A stretch of DNA of 64,000 nucleotides. It comes from Anaeramoeba ignava (taxonomy: Eukaryota; Metamonada; Anaeramoebidae). The notes under the pieces were generated by a model. That model made no database searches. It was not told where the DNA came from and saw only the letters and a list, made by a program, of their open reading frames with translations. The stretch is taken from NCBI GenBank assembly GCA_028826165.1, contig JAPDFW010000120.1:105208-169207 (forward strand), written 5' to 3'. The stretch's first letter is position 1; the number at the start of each line of letters is the position of its first letter. This document shows positions 34,580 to 47,409 of this stretch, piece after piece. A program made the position numbers and the translations under genes.

Positions 34580-35160
34580 TTTCTTTTTTTTTTCATTCAT
34601 TTTTTTTTCATTTTTTTTTTCATTTTTTTCAATTCAAAAAATTAAAAATGAATGATTTAAAAGATTTAAAAGATTTTTATTCAGGATATTTATTACAAAA
34701 ATCTATTTTTCATCTCATAAATGAATATTTTTCGATTTTGTTTTTAATTTAAATTAATTAAGATCAGAAAGAAAAGAAAATTCACAATTTAAATTCTCCT
34801 TTTTTTTTTTTCTCCATTTTTATTAATTTAAAAAAAAAAAGATCAAAATGAAACAACAAAACAAAAATTTATTTTCTTTTTTTCACTTTTCTTTTCTTTT
34901 CTTTAAATTCAAAGTAAGTTTAAAAATAAGTTTTAAAAAAGCAAAAATTTTATCTTTTTATCTTTTTATCTTTTTATCTTTTTAATAAATAAATAAATAA
35001 ACATAAAAATAAACCAATTTAACTTATTTATTATTCATTTTCTTATTTTATTATTTTTATTTTGCTTCTTCAAAAAATAAAAAAAGCAAAAAAAAAAAAA
35101 GAAACAAATTCTTCTTTTAATAATTTCTTATTCTTTATTTATTAAAAAAAAATAGCAAAA
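34580..35160 (+). pseudogene. Second truncated PH-exon remnant and leader before FG-GAP copy 3
   Basis: Same organisation as 30303-30805. ATG at 34648 begins 22 codons of the PH exon, with the break after TTTTTCAT at about 34713. Then comes the copy-3 leader with a small ORF starting MKQQNKNLF and a probable 5'-UTR intron 34914-35155. It differs from the first remnant by a short repeat of TATCTTTT near 34,955-34,985 and a few substitutions, so this duplication is recent. Confidence 0.7.
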
Positions 35161-37815
35161 ATGAAATCAATTCTTCTCATCTTCTTTTTATTCAATTTTC
35201 TTATTTTGATTAATTCAATTCAAACTCAAAAAACATCAAGATATTATTCTTATGAAGATGAAGCTTACATTTGGAATTTAATTGATAATTTAACAGGAAC
35301 CAATCAATTTGGATGGAGTGTTTCAATTTATGAAAATGTTACTGTTGTTGGATCTCCCTATGTAAACCAAGCATTCATTTACAGATATAATGGAACAAAT
35401 TTTGAACTTGAACAAACTTTGAATGGAACTGAAAGTTCAAATTTTGGTTTTAGTGTTTCAGTTTATGAAAATGTTACTGTTGTTGGAGCTTATGGTTCAA
35501 ATAAAACATATATCTATAGATATAATGGATCAATTTGGAATCTTGAACAAACTTTAAATGGAACTGAAGGTTCAAAATTTGGATGGAGTGTTTCAATTTA
35601 TGAGGATGTTATTGTTATTGGTGCTTGGGGTGAAAATAAAACATATATTTACAGATATAATGGATCAATTTGGAATCTTGAACAAATTTTGAATGGAACT
35701 GAAGTTACAAATTTTGGAGGGCGTGTTTTAGTTTATGAAAATGTTACTGTTGTTGGAGCTCATCTGTCAGATCAATTATTCATTTACAGATATAATGGAA
35801 CAGTTTGGAATCTTGAACAGAATTTTACTGGAACTCCAGGTTCAAAAATTGGATGGGGTGTTTCAGTTTATGAAAATGTTCTTGTTGTTGGAGCTCCTGG
35901 TTCAGGTCAAGTATTCATTTACAGATATAATGAATCAATTTGGAATCTTGAACAGAATTTTACTGGAACTTCAGGTTCATATTTTGGATGGAGTGTTTCA
36001 GTTTATGAAAATGTTCTTGTTATTGGAGCTTATTGGTCAAATAAAGCATTCATTTATAGATATAATGGATCAATTTGGAATCTTGAAAAAACTTTGAATG
36101 GACCTGATTTTTTTGGATGGAGTGTTTCAGTTTATGAAAATTTTACAGCTATTGGCAGTACATTCGAGTCTGAAGTATATGTTTATCAATTCACTTTTAT
36201 TCCACAAGTAAATCTTCATAATTGTTCATCTTTGTTTTCATCATTTGATTGTTATTGGGATCAAATTCAAATTCCAAATTTGAAATATCAAATCAATTTT
36301 GGATATGATTGGATTGATATTGATTCTCCAATTCTTAAAGATGGGAATGTTCTTTATCAATTATTCAATTCTTCATTTAACTCTAATATTACTGGAAATG
36401 AATATTATACAATCCAAATTCAAGTTTGTGATATTGAATCATTGAAATGTGGTGAAGTTTCTTCATTTGTTAATTTAACAACAAAAATTGATTCAGTAAA
36501 AGATTTTCAATTAGTAGATTCAACTTTTTATTCAGTTAATGCTTCATGGAATTATCCAAATGTTGTTATTGATGGAGGTATTCCTCATCTTGATCATTAT
36601 AATTTTTCTTATTTCAATACATCTGCTCCTGGATCAATTACATCAACTTCAATCGATAATTCATCAACTTCATATCTTTTTGATATTGAATGTGGAAATG
36701 ATTATAATGTTTCAATTTTTGGATGTAGAACACCAGAATGTGAAGCAGAAGATCAAGGAGAAGTTGTTGAATCATCAATTTCAATTCCATTTGAAAATAT
36801 TGAAAATTTAGGATGTTTAGTTTCAGTATCATTAAAGATATTTTGCTCTTGGACCAAACCAAATAATTGTAAAGATCCATCTTATTATAACTTCACTTAT
36901 CAAGCAATTTCAGGAAATGATTCAGAAAATTATCATCTAGGTTTAGGAAATAAAGAATTTATAGCGAAAATTCCTAATCAAGAATATCAAATCAATGTTT
37001 CAGCATGTAATTCAATGAATAAATGTGGAAATATTTCAACAACTTCAGTTACAACTGGAAATTTAACAACATCTCCAACAATTAATCAAGCAATTTCCAA
37101 AATTGAAGAAATTGAATTAAATTTCACAAAAGTATCAAATGCTAATAATTATTCAATTTCAATTTCACTTAATAATGAAACAAATTGGCAAAATTTCACA
37201 TCTCTTGATTTAAGTGGAAGTGAAGGAATTGGAAGAATAAGTGGAATATCTGGAAATATTGAATATAATATTTCAGTTTGTGGATGTATTGATTTGAAAT
37301 GTGAAATTTATTATTTAGGAGATCCAAGTTCATTTACATTAGAAACACCTAAATTAGGAAATATTACTTCATTAGATTGTTATGGAATAGTTAATGCATT
37401 TTTTTGTTCTTGGGATTCATTAAATTTAACAGATGGATTAAAAGGATATCTATTTAGATATAATTCAATAATGATTTGTTTATCAAGTTCAATTAATTAT
37501 CAATTAATTTCAGGAGTAAATGGAGGAGAAAATTATGATATTTCAGTTTATGCATCAGCTGATTCAAATTGTTATTATAATGAATATTCAGGAATTAGCT
37601 CGAATACTTCAGTCTCACCTTCATTACCAACTCAAACAAAAGAAAGTGCATCAAAAACACCAGTAATTGTTATGGGAGTTGTTATTCCAATTCTTGTTAT
37701 TGCATCTATTATTGGATTTATAATTTTGATTAAGAAACAAAAAAAAAGTATTAAAAGAATTATCAAAGAAAGAGAAAAAGAACTTGAAAAATCAGGAGGA
37801 ATTGAAATGATTTGA
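35161..37815 (+). CDS. FG-GAP/fibronectin-III surface protein, copy 3
   Basis: Intact, 884 residues. Signal peptide MKSILLIFFLFNFLILINS, a short link (SRYYSYEDEAYIWNL), seven FG-GAP-like blades (for example FGWSVSVYENVLVIGAYWSN) to ~345, Cys-bearing modules and fibronectin-III-like modules with N-x-S/T sites, membrane helix near 840 (VIVMGVVIPILVIASIIGFI), and the basic tail ending GGIEMI. The leader, the blade-to-module junction and the C-terminus are nearly identical to copy 2. Individual blades vary most on the loop after VVGA, as expected if the propeller surface is diversifying. Confidence 0.85.
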   Translation: MKSILLIFFLFNFLILINSIQTQKTSRYYSYEDEAYIWNLIDNLTGTNQFGWSVSIYENVTVVGSPYVNQAFIYRYNGTNFELEQTLNGTESSNFGFSVSVYENVTVVGAYGSNKTYIYRYNGSIWNLEQTLNGTEGSKFGWSVSIYEDVIVIGAWGENKTYIYRYNGSIWNLEQILNGTEVTNFGGRVLVYENVTVVGAHLSDQLFIYRYNGTVWNLEQNFTGTPGSKIGWGVSVYENVLVVGAPGSGQVFIYRYNESIWNLEQNFTGTSGSYFGWSVSVYENVLVIGAYWSNKAFIYRYNGSIWNLEKTLNGPDFFGWSVSVYENFTAIGSTFESEVYVYQFTFIPQVNLHNCSSLFSSFDCYWDQIQIPNLKYQINFGYDWIDIDSPILKDGNVLYQLFNSSFNSNITGNEYYTIQIQVCDIESLKCGEVSSFVNLTTKIDSVKDFQLVDSTFYSVNASWNYPNVVIDGGIPHLDHYNFSYFNTSAPGSITSTSIDNSSTSYLFDIECGNDYNVSIFGCRTPECEAEDQGEVVESSISIPFENIENLGCLVSVSLKIFCSWTKPNNCKDPSYYNFTYQAISGNDSENYHLGLGNKEFIAKIPNQEYQINVSACNSMNKCGNISTTSVTTGNLTTSPTINQAISKIEEIELNFTKVSNANNYSISISLNNETNWQNFTSLDLSGSEGIGRISGISGNIEYNISVCGCIDLKCEIYYLGDPSSFTLETPKLGNITSLDCYGIVNAFFCSWDSLNLTDGLKGYLFRYNSIMICLSSSINYQLISGVNGGENYDISVYASADSNCYYNEYSGISSNTSVSPSLPTQTKESASKTPVIVMGVVIPILVIASIIGFIILIKKQKKSIKRIIKEREKELEKSGGIEMI

Positions 37816-37890
37816 TTTCTTTTTTTTTTCATTCATTTTTTTTTTCTCATCAAATTTTTTTTTCATTTTTTTCAATTCAAAAAATTAAAA

Positions 37891-40800
37891 ATGAATGATT
37901 TAAAAGATTTAAAAGATTTTTATTCAGGATATTTATTACAAAAATCTATTTTTCATCGATGGAATAAAAAATATATAAAAATAACAAATGAAAGAAAAAT
38001 TTATATTTTCAAAGAAAAAAATGATAAAAAAGCAAAACATGAATATCAATTATCAAGTTATGAAGTTAAAGAAACACCAATTTCTAAATTTAAAAAGGCA
38101 AATGTTTTTTATATTTCAATGAAAGATTTAAAAAGAAAGAAAAAGAAAATATATTTTTGTTGTAATGATCAAAGAGAAAGAAATAATTGGATTGAATCTA
38201 TTCATTATCTATTTAATCAACAGAAAAATGATATTAAACAAGCTTTAACAAATCAATCTTTACAAAATTTATCTCCAACTTCAATTCAGCCAGAGTATTT
38301 ATAAAATTATTTATAAAATTAAATATAAAATTAAATATAAAATTAAATATAAAATTAATTATAAAATTATTTATAAAATTAAATATAAAATTATTTATTA
38401 AATTAATTATAAAATTATTTATAAAATTAAATATAAAATTATTTATAAAATTAAATATAAAATTAATTATAAAATTATTTATAAAATTATTTATAAAATT
38501 AAATATAAAATTAAATATAAAATTAAATATAAAATTAATTATAAAATTAAATATAAAATTATTTATAAAATTATTAATAAAATTAAATATAAAATTAAAT
38601 ATAAAATTATTTATAAAAATTATTTATTAAATTATTTATAAAATTAAATATAAAATTAATTATAAAATTATTTATAAAATTAAATATAAAAATTAATTAT
38701 AAAATTATTTATAAAATTAAATATAAAATTAATTATAAAATTATTTATAAAATTAATTATAAAATTATTTATAAAATTAAATATAAAATTAATTATAAAA
38801 TTATTTATAAAATTAATTATTAAATTATTTATTAAATTAAATATAAAAATTAAATATAAAATTATTTTATAAAATTAAATATAAAATTATTTATAAAATT
38901 ATTTATAAAATTATTTATAAAATTATTTATAAAATTATTTATAAAAATTATTTATAAAATTATTTATAAAATTATTTATAAAATTATTTATAAAATTATT
39001 TATAAAATTAAATATAAAATTAAATATAAAATTAATTATAAAAATTAAATATAAAATTAATTATAAAATTATTTATAAAATTATTTATAAATTTATTTAT
39101 AAAATTATTTATAAAATTATTAATAAAATTAAATATAAAATTAATTATAAAATTAATTATAAAATTAAATATAAAATTAAATATAAAATTATTTATAAAA
39201 TTAATTATAAAATTATTTATTAAATTATTTATTAAATTATTTATTAAATTATTTATAAAATTAAATATAAAAATTAAATATAAAATTATTAATAAAATTA
39301 TTTATAAAATTATTTATAAAATTAAATATAAAATTATTTATAAAATTATTTATAAAATTAATTATAAAATTAATTATAAAATTATTTATAAAATTAATTA
39401 TAAAATTATTTATAAAATTATTTATAAAATTATTTATAAAATTATTTATAAAATTATTTTATTAAATTAAATTATAAAATTATTAATAAAATTATTTATA
39501 AAATTATTTATAAAATTAAATATAAAATTATTTATAAAATTAATTATAAAATTAATTCATATAAAATTATTAATAAAATTAAATATAAAATTAAATATAA
39601 AAATTAATTATAAAATTAAATATAAAATTAAAATATAAAATTAATTATAAAATTAATTATAAAATTAAATATAAAATTATTTATAAAATTAATTATAAAA
39701 ATTAAATATAAAATTAAATATAAAATTAATTATAAAATTAATTATAAAATTAATTATAAATTTATTTTATAAAATTAAAATATAAAATTAAATATAAAAT
39801 TAAATATAAAATTAATTATTAAATTAATTATAAAATTATTTATAAAATTAAATATAAAATTAATTATAAAATTAATTTATAAATTTATATATAAAAATTA
39901 AATATAAAATTAAATATAAAATTAAATATAAAATTAATTATTAAATTATTTATTAAATTAAATATAAAATTAAATATAAAATTATTTATAAAATTAAATA
40001 TAAAATTATTTATAAAATTATTTATAAAAATTATTTATAAAATTATTTATAAAATTATTTTATAAAATTATTTATAAAATTATTTATAAAATTATTTATA
40101 AAATTATTTATAAAAATTATTTATAAAATTAAATATAAAATTAATTATAAAATTAATTATAAAATTAAATATAAAATTAAATATAAAATTATTTATTAAA
40201 TTATTAATAAAATTAAATATAAAATTATTTATAAAATTATTTTATAAAATTATTTTATTAAATTATTTATAAAATTATTTATAAAATTAAATATAAAATT
40301 AATTATAAAAATTAATTATAAAATTAAATATAAAATTAAATATAAAATTATTTATAAAATTATTTATAAAATTATTAATAAAATTAATAATAAAATTATT
40401 TATAAAATTATTTTATAAAATTATTTATAAAATTATTTATAAAATTATTTATAAAATTAATTATAAAAATTATTTATAAAATTAATTATAAAATTAATTA
40501 TAAAATTATTTATAAAATTAAATATAAAATTAAATATAAAATTATTAATAAAATTAAATATAAAATTATTTATAAAATTAATTATAAAATTAATTATAAA
40601 ATTATTAATAAAAATTAAATATAAAAATTATATATAAAATTATTTATAAAATTATTTATAAAATTATTTATAAAATTATTTATAAAATTAAATATAAAAT
40701 TATTTATAAAATTATTTATAAAATTATTTATAAAATTATTTATAAAATTATTTATAAAATTAAATATAAAATTAAATATAAAATTATTTATAAAATTAAA

Positions 40801-43800
40801 TATAAAATTAAATATAAAATTATTTATAAAATTAAATATAAAATTATTTATAAAATTATTTATAAAATTAATTATAAAATTATTTATAAAATTAAATATA
40901 AAATTATTTTATAAAATTAAATATAAAATTAAATATAAAATTATTTATAAAATTTATTATAAAATTATTTATAAAATTATTTATAAAATTAATTATAAAA
41001 TTATTTATAAAATTATTTATAAAATTAAATATAAAATTATTTTATAAAATTAATTATAAAATTATTTATAAAATTAATTATAAAATTATTAATAAAATTA
41101 TTTATAAAATTATATATAAAAATTATTTATAAAATTATTTATAAAATTAAATATAAAATTATTTATAAAATTAATTATAAAATTAATTATAAAATTATTA
41201 ATAAAATTAAATATAAAATTATTTATAAATTTATTTTATAAATTTATATATAAAATTATATATAAAAATTATTTATAAAATTATTAATAAAATTAATTAT
41301 AAAATTAAATATAAAATTATTTATAAAATTATTTTATAAAATTAAATATAAAATTAAAATATAAAATTATTTATAAAATTATTTATAAAATTAAATATAA
41401 AATTAAATATAAAATTCTTCAATTATAAAATTAATTATAAAATTATTAATAAAATTATTTATAAAATTATTTTATAAAATTAAATATAAAATTATTTTAT
41501 AAAATTATTTATAAAATTATTTATAAAATTAAATATAAAATTATTTATAAAATTATTTATAAAATTAATTATAAAATTAATTATAAAATTAAATATAAAA
41601 TTATTTATAAAATTATTTATAAAATTATTTATAAAATTAATTATAAAATTATTTATAAAATTAAATATAAAATTATTAATAAAATTAAATATAAAATTAA
41701 ATATAAAATTAATTATAAAATTAAATATAAAATTATTTATAAAATTAATTATAAAATTAAATATAAAATTATTTATAAAATTATTTATAAAATTATTTAT
41801 AAAATTATTTTATAAAATTATTTATAAAATTATTTATAAAATTATTTATAAAATTATTTATTAAATTAAATATAAAATTAAATATAAAATTAAATATAAA
41901 ATTAAATATAAAATTATTTATAAAATTATTTATAAAATTAAATATAAAATTAAATATAAAATTAATTATAAAATTAATTATAAAATTATTTATAAAATTA
42001 TTTTATAAAATTATTAATAAAATTAAATATAAAAATATATATAAAATTATTTTATAAAATAATTATAAAATTAATTATAAAAAAATTTATAAAAATTAAA
42101 TATAAAATTAAATATAAAATTAAATATAAAATTAAATATAAAATTATTTATAAAATTATTTATAAAATTATTTATAAAATTATTTATAAAATTATTTATA
42201 AAATTAAATATAAAATTAAATATATAAAATTATTTATAAAATTATTTATAAAATTATTTATAAAATTATTTATAAAAATTAAATATAAAAATTAAATATA
42301 AAATTATTTATTAAATTATTAATAAAATTAAATATAAAATTATTTTATAAAATTATTTATAAAATTATTTATTAAATTATTAATAAAAATTATATATAAA
42401 ATTATTTATAAAATTATTTATAAAATTATTTATAAAATTATTAATAAAATTAAATATAAAATTATATATAAAATTATTTTATAAAATTAATTATAAAATT
42501 AATTATAAAATTCATTTATAAAATTTAAATATAAAATTAAATATAAAATTATTAATAAAAATTAAATATAAAATTATTTATAAAATTATTTTATAAAATT
42601 ATTAAAAAAAATTATTTATAAAATTATTTATTAAATTATTTATAAAATTATTTATAAAATTATTAATAAAATTTAAATATAAAAATTATTTATAAAATTA
42701 AATATAAAAATTAAATATAAAATTATTAATAAAATTAAATATAAAATTAAATATAAAATTAATTATAAAATTATATATAAAAATTATTTATATAAAATTA
42801 TTTTATAAAATTATTTATAAAATTAATTATAAAATTAAAATATAAAATTAAATATAAAATTATTTATAAAATTATTTATAAAATTATTAATAAAAATTAT
42901 ATATAAAATTATTTATAAAATTATTTATAAAAATTAAATATAAAATTATTTATAAAATTATTTATAAAATTATTTATAAAATTATTTATAAAATTAAATA
43001 TAAAATTATTTATAAAATTATTTATAAAATTAAATATAAAATTAAATATAAAATTATTTTATAAAATTAAATATAAAATTAAATATAAAATTAAATATTA
43101 AAATTAATTATAAAATTATTAATAAAATTATTTATAAAATTATTTATAAAATTAAATATAAAATTATTTATAAAATTATTTATAAAATTATTAATAAAAT
43201 TAAATATAAAATTATTTATAAAATTATTTTATAAAATTAATTATAAAATTAATTATAAAATTAAATATAAAATTATTTATAAAATTATTTATAAAAATTA
43301 ATAATAAAATTAATAATAAAATTATTTATAAAATTAAATATAAAATTAAATATAAAATTAAATATAAAATTATTTATAAAATTAATTATAAAATTGAAAT
43401 AATTAAATATAAAATTAAATATAAAATTATATATAAAATTAAATATAAAATTATTTATCAAATTATTTATAAAATTATTAATAAAATTAAATATAAAATT
43501 AAATATAAAAATTATTTATAAAATTAAATATAAAATTATTTTATAAAATTATTTATAAAATTATTTTATAAAATTAAATATAAAATTATTTATAAAATTA
43601 AATATAAAATTATTTATAAAATTATTTATTAAATTATTTATAAAATTATTTATAAAATTATTTATTAAAATTATTTATTAAATTATTTATAAAATTAAAT
43701 ATAAAAATTATTTATAAAATTATTTATAAAATTATTTATAAAATTATTTATAAAATTATTTATAAAAATTATTTATAAAATTAAATATTAAATTATTTAT

Positions 43801-46800
43801 TAAATTATTTATAAAATTAATTATAAAATTATTAATAAAATTAAATATAAAATTATTTATAAAATTATTTATAAAAATTAAATATAAAAATTATTTATAA
43901 AAATTATTTATAAAATTATTAATAAAATTAAATATAAAATTAATTATATAAAATTAATTATAAAATTAAATATAAAATTAAATATAAAATTATTTATAAA
44001 ATTAATTATAAAATTATTTATTAAATTATTTATTAAATTATTTATAAAATTAATTATAAAATTATTAATAAAATTAAATATAAAATTATTTATAAAATTA
44101 TTTATAAAATTAAATATAAAATTATTTATAAAATTATTTATAAAATTAATTATAAAATTAATTATAAAATTATTTATAAAATTATTTATAAAATTATTTA
44201 TAAAATTATTTATAAAATTATTTATTAAATTATTTATAAAATTATTTATTAAATTAAATATAAAATTAAATATAAAATTAAATATAAAATTTAAAATAAA
44301 ATAAATTTAAGTCGCAAAAAAAGAATAAGTAAACCACTTTCACCAAGTTCTCCTTTTAAAACATTAACAAGTTATACTGAAGATTTTTTTGATGAAGACA
44401 AAGAAATTCCAGATTTTCTTGATGATGCTCCTGATTGGAATCAATCAATCAAAAATCTAATGGAACAATTAAAACAAAATGAAACAAATATTGAAAAATA
44501 TAATGAAATTATGGATTTAATTGGAAATTTCCTTCAAACAGCAACTTATTGCGCTCAAACAATTATTGATGAATATCCATTGAAAAAATCAGATAAAACT
44601 TTTAAACCTCTATTCAAATCAAAAGAAAATCATCAACTAAAAAAACAATTTCATCAACAAGAACATTTTGAAGATGATCAATTCCAAGAAATTCAATATG
44701 AATCCTCAGGACTAACTTTCAAATTTTATCACAAATATAAACCAGAATTGGAAAATGAAGAACTTTCAATGAAAATGGCAAATCATTTGATTCAAAATGG
44801 AAAATTTATCCAAGAAGCAAATATTCTTGGAATTCAAATACCTTTACAATGTATTGTTGATTACAAAGGATTTAGAATGCATATCTCTGCAAAATTACCT
44901 CAAGATAAAGAACCTGTGAAATTAAAAGATATTCAAAATTTGCAACTTAAACAAAAAATTGATTTACTTCTTCGAAAATATGGAATTGCAATGAATGATG
45001 AAATTATGGAATCAATTCAAGTTATTGAGCTTTCAGGAAATGAAAATTATTTGTTAAATGTTGAAAAATTTTTTCCAAATGAGAAATCAAAATCAAAATC
45101 AAAATCAATTGAAATTAAAAATTTAAAGGAAAATGTAGTCAATAGAATAAGACCAGAATTGCTTGTTGATATTATTAAAAATAACACAAATCAAAATGAA
45201 AATGATGATATCTCTCAAATTGCTTCTGATTACTTATTTTCAAATACTTTGCCTAATTTTATTTTACAAACAGATGATTTGAAAATTATCCCACTTGATT
45301 CTGAGGAATTGAAAAAAGAAATGCATAAAAATGGGATTAATATGAGGCATTTAGGAGTTCTTGCGAATTTGACTAAAATACCTCATGTTAGACAACTTTT
45401 TATGATTGATATGATTGCACGAATATGCAAAAAAATTCTATTCCAACAATTAAGAAAAACAAGCAAAAGAATCAAGAATATTGAATCAAAAGAATTTCCT
45501 AATTTGGAAGTTACTGAATTTGACAAGAAAATTATGGATTCAAAAGAAGAAACGGAAACAATATCAAACCAAAAGCAAATCGTTTTCCAAACACCCAATA
45601 AAAGCATCAAAAAGAATCTATTTTCGGAATTCAACACACCTCAAAATCAAAAAACAATCAATCGGATTAACGATAATGTTTCAACAGTTGTTATTGATTT
45701 TTTCAATTTGGTTCTTGGATCTTCAGAGGAATGCGAAATGTACTGGAATTCTGTTTTGATTCCTTCAGTTGAAAAGAAATTTGGATTTAAAATTGAGTAT
45801 TTTCTTGTTCACAAACCAGCTTTATTTTTATCAATGCAATATCACACTGGCGTTGAATTTCTTGATAGTGATGAATATGATTTCACAAAAGAATTACCAG
45901 TTGAAAAACAAGATTTTATTGCAATTCACCCAAAGCCAAAGATATTTTATAATGAGAATATATTTGATGGAAAAATTCCAAGCAATTTAAATGAGCATAA
46001 TCAAATGATCCAAAATTTGAACTTCAAGCTTTCTGTTCAGAAATCAATATATGGTATTGAGAACATGGAAGTATCACGAATACTAACAAAACTATCAAAT
46101 TTACATTTCGAACAAAAAGATTACTCAAACTCAATATTATGTGCAAATGCAGCACTTGGAGCTTCAAGAAAATTTCATGGTTTCATTTCTTTAACTTACT
46201 TGATTTTAATGAAAGCAAAATACCAAGTCGGAGACACTAAATCCGCCATTGAATGCTTCAAATACTCACTTGATGCAATACGGTTCCATTTGACAGAATA
46301 TCATCCTTTATTAATCGATGCTTATAATGAAATTGCTCATCTTTATCAAAGAGAAAATAATATCCAGTATGCTTTGAAATTTTATACAAAAGCACTTGAA
46401 TTATCCAAAAAAGTTATTGGAATTGCTCATTCAAAAACAGCTTGGTGCTTTTTTTATGTTGGAGGATGTTATATCAAGACAAACAATTTTCAGGATGCTT
46501 TATCAAATTTGGAAAGTGGATTGGCTGTTATTGATTCTTTATTTGGAAAGCAAAATTTTTCTGCTTCAATTTTCCATTTTATTATTTCCGAAATTTTGGT
46601 TTCAAAAAGGAGATCTTTTAAAAAGCAAAAGAGCACAATGAAAAAGTGATAGAAATCCAAAAAAACGCATTTAATTTGGTTCAGGAATTAAAACTCGAAA
46701 ATGAAATTGTGAATAAAAACCAAATCCAAAATCAAGTTCAACATGAAATTGAAAGAATTTGAGGATATTTTTAAAGGAAGTGAAAAAGAGTATGGAAAAT

Positions 46801-47225
46801 CAGAAATCAAAGTTATTCTTGTTAAAAGTATTGTTCAAATGGGTTATATTTATGAAAAATGGGAGAAAAATTTAAAATCAAATGATTTTTATGAAGAAGC
46901 ACTTTCATTTTTAAAGGAAATGGAAGAAGAAGACGATGAAAATTCTTGAACAAATTCAATTCATAACAAGAGCAATTTTGAATTTAATTTTTAGAACACT
47001 TCAATTGAAAAACAAGTTATTCTTGATAAGATCAAATTGGAAGAAATTCAAGGAAAATCTCAAACTTTGAAATTTCCAATTACAAAAGAATTATTTGAAG
47101 ATATTGTTGTTGAAATTTTTGGTCAAGATCAAATTAAGAAATATGTTTATGATTTGATTGAAGATTTTATTCAAAACGGAAATAAAGCTTTTGAAGAAGT
47201 TAAGATGCGTTTATTTAATTTCTAA
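37891..47225 (+). CDS. Predicted PH-CLU-TPR protein spanning a 6 kb repeat intron
   Basis: Exon 1 (37891-38294) encodes a PH domain: YSGYLLQKSIFHRWNKKYIK, IYIFKEKND, IYFCCNDQRERNNWIESI. A donor GA|GTATTT precedes the in-frame stop. Exon 2 begins at 44312 (AAG|T) and has no initiator until 44460, yet its first 49 codons are non-repetitive and in frame (SPFKTLTSYTEDFFDEDKEI). Phase 2 on both sides gives PD-RKKRISK. Exon 2 holds a CLU domain (IPLQCIVDYKGFRMHISAKL, GINMRHLGVLANL, MIDMIARICKKIL) and TPR motifs (AYNEIAHLYQRENNIQYALK). CLU proteins act in mitochondrial distribution and mRNA binding. From 46,600 onward the frame slips several times, with conserved-looking peptide continuing to FEEVKMRLFNF at 47225. 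Alternatively the PH exon ends at 38304 as a 137-residue protein. Confidence 0.65.
38305..44295 (+). repeat. 6 kb 12-bp tandem array (ATAAAATTATTT / ATAAAATTAAAT)
   Basis: About 500 copies of a 12-mer with two main forms, ATAAAATTATTT and ATAAAATTAAAT, plus ATAAAATTAATT and ATTAAATTATTT variants and slippage bases. There is no coding sequence. In the gene model above it is one intron, 38295-44311. The same unit family fills intron 1 of the RPN12 gene 16 kb downstream. Confidence 0.9.
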
Positions 47226-47409
47226 AGGAGAAGATCTTTCCATGTTTGAAAATTAAAACAAAGCAAAATTAAGTAAAAAAAGCAAAAAAATTTTTGGAAT
47301 AAAAAAAAAAAGCAAAAAAAGTGGAACAAAATTGGAACAAAATTTCTAACAAAAAAAAAATAATAAAATTTTAATTAAAAATTATTTAATTTCTTTTTCA
47401 TTTTTCAAT

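Noticed and set aside
38305-44295. CRISPR, centromeric or replication-origin satellite
   Set aside because: No spacers and eukaryotic context; flanking exons with matching phase explain it better as an intron, and nothing in the sequence supports centromere or origin function.
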